Under the pieces are notes generated by a model. The model was given only the letters and a program-made list of their open reading frames with translations. It was not told the origin of the DNA and did not search any database. From NCBI GenBank assembly GCA_019096065.1, contig JAGUCH010000002.1, positions 10,490,501 through 10,554,500 of the forward strand: a stretch of DNA of 64,000 bases. The letters are read 5' to 3'. Positions 57,101-64,000 of this stretch are shown in pieces. This DNA comes from Paracyclopina nana. Lineage: Eukaryota; Arthropoda; Copepoda; Cyclopoida; Cyclopettidae. Numbering within the stretch: position 1 is the first letter of the stretch; the number at the start of each line of letters is the position of its first letter. Both the position numbers and the translations under genes were made by a program.

Positions 57101-60100
57101 TCCAGAAAGACAATGACACTGTCCAGTATCGGCATCACAAACATCTGACTTCGATCCTTTTTTGTTACAAGAACATAATCTGCATCCTGCATTGACGTTT
57201 CCAAAGCCATCACGACATTGTGAGCAAGTTCTTCCAACAAATCTCTCTTTACATCTGCATTGTCCTGTTTCAGAGTCGCAAATATTGCTTTCAGACCCAT
57301 GTGCACTGCAGTTGCATGCTAAGGGATGAAAAAATTAATAACAAGTTACTCTTACTAAGGAAAATAGGCATAGCTTAAAATTTTGTCCCAAAAGTTGTTT
57401 GTCAGCGCGTTTTTTAACATAATTTTTTTTAAATTAATCTTATGGCTTAAACTAAAGTTTTTTGATGTTTCCCCAAAAATCTAAGAATTTTCAACTTCTC
57501 ATAAGTGGTAAAGATAGGTTTTTCTTTAGAGAGTAATTTAAAATTGAAAAACCCGATGTAATAGACAGAAAGTAACTATTCTTTTGTTTACTTTTTTTTG
57601 TATAGTAGACAGAAATGCAGAAAAATGTATGCTCGGAACCCTTGTTTGAGAAGCTTTAAAAATGTTAGCCTTAATCTTGTTCCTACTATTTCAAACGGAC
57701 CAAAAAAAGCGCAGGTACAGTAAATGGTTTTTTATTTAAAATATAAAAATAAGGTAAATTTACAAAACTTTCTGTGTCTTTTCTCTGCCTATTGCAATTC
57801 ACATCAGGTAACTAATAAAAAATCATTTTATTTTTTATTATAGTACTTTAATTACTTACAAATTATTCATTGCTGTTTTTTTTTATTGTAAAGAAATTAC
57901 ACTTTTTTTTAAAAAATATCACAATTACTACAGTTTGGCGATCATTATCAATGTTTCACTCATGTAGAGTTAAAATTGAACGGTACCACTAGAGCACTGA
58001 ATTTTGATGAGAGTATCTTGTTCTCAACAACAACTCAATTTTTCCGGAGAAAATAAATTACGGTACAGCTCATACTTCAGCTCCGAATGGAACGAAAGCA
58101 TTACATTATATGATAAAAGGTGGATCAAAATTGGGCAGATGACGGCCACCTTTAGGCTGAGTTTTGAGAACGATCTACTTGTACAAATGTACAGCTCTAG
58201 ATATTACCTTATTTTAAAAGTGGATTGAACGCGTACGATGATTTTTCTATTCCTCGTTTTACCTTTACAATGTCCCAACAACGGATTACCATAAAAGCCA
58301 ATTAAACATTTGTCGCAGTTCCATCCTTCAGTGTTACCCAAGCATTTAAGACATTCTCCAGTTCTATGATTGCACCAGTTAGGTGCATTTATGTTGCCGT
58401 TTCCGTTACAATCACAGGGTTGGCAAGATCCACCAATAATCAAAGGATTTCCAAAGTATCCATTATCGCATCTCTCACAATGCTGCCCAGCATACCCTTT
58501 ACGGCAATCAGTGCAAATGTATTCTGAAAAGTGAGGCAATAGAAAACACAATTTAAGGTTTGCTCACTGTAAGTTAGATACAACTCATTGAAATTTTTTA
58601 CTTTTTTTCAAATAATTGGGCAAAAAATTTAGAAGAAAAAGTATAAAAATTCACAAATTAAGACGTTGAAATTAAAAAACAAGTATTTGTTGTTAATTTA
58701 TTAGATGTAGCGTAGGTAAATTTGTACAGTTAAAATTAATTGTTTGAATATTACCATAAAGTAATATTTTACGTTTGTATTGTTAAAGTTGCTAAGAAGG
58801 CCAAATAAATATCTAAATATGCAAAAAAAAGCCGGTCAAAAATTTTTTGTGATTAATTCTTTTTTTGAGAAATAGTTAAAATATATTAACTTAAAAAAGA
58901 AAAATAGATCACAGCACGATAAATGATTGTGAGTAACCTTACCTTCCAGTGATTTGTAAGAAAAGGGGTCATAATTAGCTTGCCACGCCAAAATACATGT
59001 TGGACTGAAATTGTTGGATTGGGCTTCTAATGGACACTTACACTTTTTACAATCATTAGGAGTCCCTCTTAAAGCATTTCCATAATAACCCAATTGACAA
59101 TTTTCACAGTTGACTCCAAAAGTTGAATGCTCACACTCCTTTAAAAGGCAAGGAAACATAGAAGAAAAAATTTCATATAAAAAAAGTATCTTACACCGCA
59201 AACATGTGTGTTTGGATCGCACGAAACTGCGTGACCATTGCAGTCACATTTGAAACATTTGCCTTCGGCATTTTTTGTGTATCCGTAACTACAACTTTCA
59301 CAACTTGAGCCAGTATAACCAACAGGGCATTTGCATTTTTCAGAGATGAATGTTCTTCTTGTGCCCAATTTTTTTGCAGAACCTATTTCCAATGATATTG
59401 AATTCAACCTAAACAAAGAAAAAAAAAATATTTTTTAAGTTTCTGGGTAATTTTAAAAATTGTGGAACTTACGTTCCTTCCAATTGATCTGAATGATATT
59501 TACAACGGACAAGCATTCTTTTGATGTTGCTTAAAACTTTCATAAATGCTGATTTCTGTATTTTTTCCCCCACAAAACTTACAGACCCATCATTATAAGA
59601 TTTGGCTTCAATATCTAAAAGAGTTGTAGGAATTTGATACCAATCGTTTTCTGTAAATGTCACTTCAATTGAGGCATTAAAGTTATCTTTGTATTGCTTA
59701 GCTCCAAAGCCAATCAATAAGTCGTTTCCCTAAAAAGAATTCTTTTTTTTGTTTTTTCTTTCTGTAAGTTTCAAGTATATAAACCTCTAAAATTATATCA
59801 GGGCCGGTAATAGCTGTTCCAGCAGTATCTCCCCTGCCCGTATGCCAAGAAGTAGCAAAATTAAAATTTAAACCATAGGAAGTAAGTTTGTTGCCAAGGA
59901 ATTGTGGTGGAGCCATCCAAAAGTAAGTTTGTGTCCCTTGCATATCTTCTTCTGCTATGGAGATGCCGTTTGCGACTGTTGACCAATAAGGATCAACGAT
60001 TCGCCTACTTTGTAGATCAGTTACGCGCCAATTCTCCATAATGTGCAAGGCATCAATGCCTAACTGCCAATCTTCACATACTTCGGAGACACCTGAGCAG

Positions 60101-61936
60101 AAGCATGAAAGGCAACCTTTGTCATGGCTTTTACTTAGCGCATAAAATCCTCGCCGGCAGCGATCACATCTGATTCCCTCAACATTTTTTTTGCATTTAC
60201 ATGGCCCTAAACAAGCACCATCTATAGTTCCCTCTAAACTACAGGGACAAGGCTTGCATTTAGGATAGTCGTGGTACCCCTTGGCACATTTCTGACATTT
60301 AGGCCCTGTAAATCCGACTTTGCACACACAATCTCCAGGATTCTTATAGGCAAGTTCAGCTTCTTCATTACTATGGCAATCTCCAGTTGATCCTATGAGA
60401 CGGTCACATTTGCATGGGTGGCAAGGTTGTAAATCATAGTGGCTAACGTTTACAGGTCTATAATATCCTTTTTCGCATGATTGGCAGTTAATACCAGTAG
60501 TGTGATGGCGACATCCAACGCATACACCCCCTCCTTCCAATTTTCCGAAGGTATTCACACTGAGCCGATCAGATTCTACTCGTGGGTCAAAAAAGCAATG
60601 ATCAGCATGCCCAAAGCATTCACACTTTTCACATTCGTTGCTCCTGGCAAAGCGGCCTTGTCTCCATACCTTCTGATTAAACATTGGACAGCATTGATTA
60701 CATTTTGATCCACATGTATTATGCAGACAATTGCATTTGTAAGCCTAAAATTTAGATTGATTGTAAAATGAAATACAAATTCATGTTTCATGTTTACCAT
60801 TGTCGATTGATTAATCGTACACTCATTAGCATGTCCATTGCAAGGGCAGTGTCCTCCAATTGTGAGATCACTTAAGCTATAGAAATATCTTCTTAAAATA
60901 GGTGCATTGACGTTGGTAAATCCATTAACCAGAAGTTCATCTGCCGGAAGAATACTAATACGACGAAATCTGATTCTAACAAATCTGGCCATCGTGAATT
61001 CGACTAAGTCTCTGGAAGGTCCTGAAGAACCAGGTCGACCATTGACCATACTCAAATGTATCTAAAAAGCATAATTAATAATAATAAAAGTTCTTTTGTT
61101 CTTCATTTACCTCTCCATACTCCATAGGATCTAACTTAGAGAAGTAAGATGTGCAAATGACTTCATCATCATATTTATACACCGGCTTTCCTCTTCTAGG
61201 TTCAACGCCAAACTCGCGCCAGCATTCTTCGTCAGACCCAGCAAAAAATTGCCAAGGAGCCCAATCGACACCGTCTATTGAACGCTCTAATATCCACGTT
61301 GCAGGCCTCGGCGATGGGCCAGATTGCATCAAAATGTAATCAACCTGAAATATCTGAAAGTAATTTCAGTATTAAGATATTTAAATACTAATTTGAAATA
61401 TGTGAATCTTATTTTACCTGTTTGAGATCAATAGTTATTGTCACAAAATGATTTTCAGGTCCAAATTGAAGCGATGGAGCCTGCCACCAGGTGTCTCTGC
61501 GACCATCAGTAACAAAAATGATTGAATGCGCTTTATTTTGCTCTGATGCATCGCAAATATTGCATTCTATGTTAGAAGGATATCCATGTTTGTCAAGCCT
61601 GCAAAATACTTCAGAATTTCTTTCGCCGCATGTAGCATTTGCTTTGATTATGGAACTCTCAATTAAGTTGAATACGCTTGGGAAGAGACCAGAAGATAAC
61701 GGAGAAGCCACTAGAAAAAAATTAAGATATCAATAGTTATTAATTAAATCAACGTCAAATTTTCTGAAATTTGTTCTTAATTTGTGATAAATTTGCACCT
61801 TTGTCCTCTTTTGGAAATTTTACTGGGGCAAATTTAAACCTGGCAATAAAGTTTTATAAAAAATCTTACCTATCAAAACACAACTTAAGTAAGCTATTTG
61901 GATGCAAATCCAAAAAACTTGAACTTTTCCCTTCAT
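48129..61936 (-). CDS. Laminin alpha chain, alpha1/2 (wing-blister) type, 2817 aa
   Basis: Basement-membrane heterotrimer subunit. Fifteen exons: 61936-61870, 61710-61418, 61353-61111, 61061-60798, 60744-59785, 59729-59473, 59408-59195, 59138-58943, 58523-58263, 57318-57028, 56965-56675, 56622-56483, 53303-49341, 49202-48460, 48399-48129; all in frame. Domains by residue: signal peptide 1-22; LN about 25-270 ([21 protein letters not shown]); LE repeats; first laminin-IV about 540-735; LE to about 1240; second laminin-IV about 1265-1455; LE to about 1640; coiled coil about 1640-2230; LG1, LG2 and LG3 to the end. Two IV domains mark the alpha1/2 type. It ends after LG3 (FFDEK stop); no LG4-5 exon fits before the P450 gene. 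Exon 13 is nearly 4 kb. The 3.2-kb intron 12 carries two transposons. Confidence 0.95.
53384..54070. mobile_element. TA-flanked inverted-repeat element, copy 1 (laminin intron 12)
   Basis: CAGTCTGTCACGTAGATTTC begins just after a TA, and GAAATCTACGGGACAGTCTG ends just before a TA. The arms extend to about 29 bp. TA flanks and a CAGT start are typical of Tc1/mariner-type non-autonomous elements. 687 bp, no transposase frame. Homologous to 55103-55913. Confidence 0.85.
54190..54610. repeat. Short repeats forming a foldback (laminin intron 12)
   Basis: The left half has repeated ccggaatagaatctac / ccggaataggatctac phrases spaced with ctactgtgac. The right half has their inverse (gtagattctattccgg, gtagtttctattccgg). 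The halves could pair along their length. Related fragments occur at 32636-32830. Confidence 0.75.
55103..55913. mobile_element. TA-flanked inverted-repeat element, copy 2 (laminin intron 12)
   Basis: Same left end (CAGTCTGTCCCGTAGATTTC) after TA, and a diverged right end before TA. The first ~530 bp align with copy 1 (aaatcaaaagtttgtgttaa, tttgatttagaccacaaaat, aggcagtggccttatt). The right part differs, so one copy has an internal replacement or insertion. Confidence 0.85.
57319..58262. other. Laminin intron 9, nothing recognised
   Basis: About 940 bp, very AT-rich. The plus-strand open frame at 58004-58228 is antisense and featureless. Confidence 0.5.
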
Positions 61937-63790
61937 TTTGTTGTCTGTAAACCCAAAACAGGTGAATTTCACCTGACCTGATGCACAGACGCCTTTGTTG
62001 GTAGCTCTCGCTTGCTATGCTCTGGTATAGGGTTTTGTAATTTTTTCTTTTGGCATTATTTTTTTCTATTTGACTGCAAACCAACATTTGGCACTTTTTT
62101 GAGTAAATGGTTTTTATCAAATCTTAACTTAAAATTTATCTTTCTTCAAAATAAGGACAGGGTGTGCCGTTTTCTGCTACAACCATTAAGCTTAAAAGTT
62201 CCTGTGAGAAAAAAATGGTAAGATAATTTGCACTCAATGAATGCTTTTTTTGCAACTTTTAGTCATAAATAGATTGATGTTGAATTATTCGATGCATTTG
62301 TCAGCAAGAAAAGAAAAACGGTCAATGTTTTTTTGTTTGCCCGAATGGGGATATACTAAAATAGGCGACATGCGCGGCTTATAAAATGCGCGACCTGAAC
62401 GGACATGTTGGGCTTGCTAAAAGATTTTTTTCTATTATTGATTCTTAGTTCCTTTTTTCGTAAATATTTACATTGATAGAGCTCCAGCCGAAATAGTGGC
62501 ATAGTTCTATCACAAGGAAGAATAATCTTGAGCATTTCTTCCCTGAAGTTATGACTTATCTTTTATTTTAAATACATGCGGAGAAATCCCCCGTGCCAAA
62601 TGCCGATTTTGAGACATCCCCTTTAAATGGAAATTTTAGAATAAAACTTTATAAATGCTCATAATTGACTCTTTTTAAAAGCTTATGGATATTTTTGAGA
62701 AAGTCTGGTCACATTGAAACTAATGAGAGAGGGGAGAAGAAGAAGTGGGAGCTAGATGAAAATGTGTTCCGATTTATTTGATAAAGATGCTCACATTAAG
62801 CCAAATGTATTGCTTTTATGGGTGGATCTGGCTTAATGCAGTTCGCTAAACTTCGCTTCTTTCCTCTTATGCATATGTGGAGAAATCCCGTGCGCCAAAT
62901 GCCGATTTTGAAACATCCCCTTTTTATTGATTGTGCCAAAATGGTGTGATATACTATTTAGTAACAACATCTTAAAAGCATTTAGCTAAAAAACCTATGG
63001 GTAACTGAAAAAAGCCAAAAATAGCTCTTCTATCATTTTTTCCAAAAAAAAATTTATGCATGACCTATTCATTTCTAAGACTTTTCAACTTTATATGTCA
63101 ATGCACTCCCGTTAGGACTAATTTGATAGCCTTTTAAAAGTCATTAGCACAAGAAGCTGAAAATTGGCCTCGAAAGGAGAATTTTGAAAGTTGATAGAAT
63201 TTCTTGTGAGCGCAAAAATGGATTTTATGTGCCCTGTACATACTTTATGCACATAATTTATGTTGGAGAGCTTCCAGGTTTACACCGACGTGTACTGCCT
63301 ACTCTCTTAACGCAATGTTTGCTTTACAGCCTCCAAACCTCTCTACATTATTTTATTACTAAACTCTATGCTCATCTCAGTTGCTCAAGAATAAACACAG
63401 TATATATTCCGCTTTTACCCTGAGCAGACATCTTTTCGGGACTTAGGTCTCTTTTAGTGTCATATCCGGTGCTTTTATTTCATTATATCAAGTAGAAGCA
63501 GCCTTCTGGATCTCCTCTTTGTCATGATCCTGCGGATTGGAGGCTCATTTCCAGGGTCCAAGGTCTTCTAGTAGTGCTCTTCGCCATTGGTATTACTACG
63601 ACCTTGCTATGTATCCAGGGATGGACAGTGCTTGCAACAATTTATGCATTATGAGCAATAAGGAAAATTCCCAAAATTAAAGCTTTTATTAACAATACCA
63701 ATAAATCTTTTCACTTAAGATGAAAAATAAAACCAGGACACATTGATAAGTTCTTTGCTAACAATCTTCACCATTCAGATTACCCTAAAA
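61937..63790. other. Upstream of laminin; repeats only
   Basis: Contains the laminin promoter region and 5' UTR. A ~65-bp block (ggagaaatcc, gccaaatgccgattttga, acatccccttt) occurs at about 62580-62640 and again at about 62879-62935. The part 62690-62810 is related to 3955-4080. No coding similarity was seen, including in the open frame 63184-63423. Confidence 0.5.
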
Positions 63791-63794
63791 TAAA

Positions 63795-64000
63795 AAACCA
63801 GAGATTTTGCCAGAATCTTAATCATCTTGAAAGTCATTTATCAGGCTCATGAAATATTGGTCGTCCTCCCAGAGATTTTGCCATGATCTCATTCCTCTGG
63901 AAAGTCATTTGTGAGGCTCATTGAATATTGGAAAGCCTATCAGAGATTTTGCCAGGATCTCAAATATCTTCAAAGTCATTTCTCCCTTAGATTTTGCCAG
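63795..64000. repeat. Tandem repeat with 71-bp period, running off the window
   Basis: cagagattttgccag recurs at about 63800, 63870, 63941 and, altered, at 63990. Between copies lie aaagtcattt and aggctcat phrases. Continues past the right edge. Confidence 0.85.

Overview
This window is animal nuclear DNA. Its genes are split by GT-AG introns, some only 53-56 nt long, and hold metazoan protein families: stomatins, cathepsin D, ubinuclein, RBM39, CDC27/APC3, a P450 and a laminin alpha chain. The P450 has the hallmarks of CYP307 (spook), an ecdysteroid-synthesis family, which points to an arthropod or close ecdysozoan relative. I cannot name the species.

Layout. 1-158: last exon of stomatin gene 1. 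159-10728: gene-poor and repeat-rich, with a 60-bp minisatellite, several short inverted-repeat elements (MITE-like) and possible FLYWCH-type transposon relics. 10729-18158 and 20768-22927: stomatin genes 2 and 3, same strand as gene 1 and with the same exon plan. Between them, 19514-20114 (-) is an unrecognised three-exon gene divergent from stomatin 3. 23467-24734 (-): cathepsin D-like protease. 26199-27870: processed, frameshifted ubinuclein pseudogene. 28755-29180: palindromic array of a 33-bp unit. 29494-31553 (+): unrecognised coiled-coil protein with candidate PP1-docking motifs. 33014-40614 (-): RBM39, whose 5.3-kb last intron holds a complex tandem array. RBM39 is divergent from CDC27 (41309-44375, +), with a MITE between them. 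44419-44643 (-): small secreted peptide. 45640-47677 (+): CYP307-like P450. 48129-61936 (-): a 15-exon laminin alpha gene of the alpha1/2 (wing-blister) type that stops after the third LG domain. 61937-64000: repeats, no gene seen.

Most striking: the two complete stomatin genes each carry a tandemly duplicated internal exon at a different place. In gene 2 it is exon 6 (14299-14354 and 14383-14438, only 28 nt apart). In gene 3 it is exon 4 (21315-21397 and 21940-22022). In both, splicing in both copies would shift the frame, and the copies differ mostly at silent positions. They look like mutually exclusive exons evolved separately in sister genes. RBM39 also has a 47-nt candidate poison exon.

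The genes are mostly housekeeping or developmental (splicing, anaphase-promoting complex, membrane scaffolds, lysosomal proteolysis, moulting-hormone synthesis, basement membrane) and do not form one pathway. Accessory DNA is dominated by non-autonomous elements, several families sharing the terminal core GTTCATCTA, some nested in introns. Coordinates of spliced genes are hand-derived; reading frame was checked across every junction, but no transcript evidence was available.
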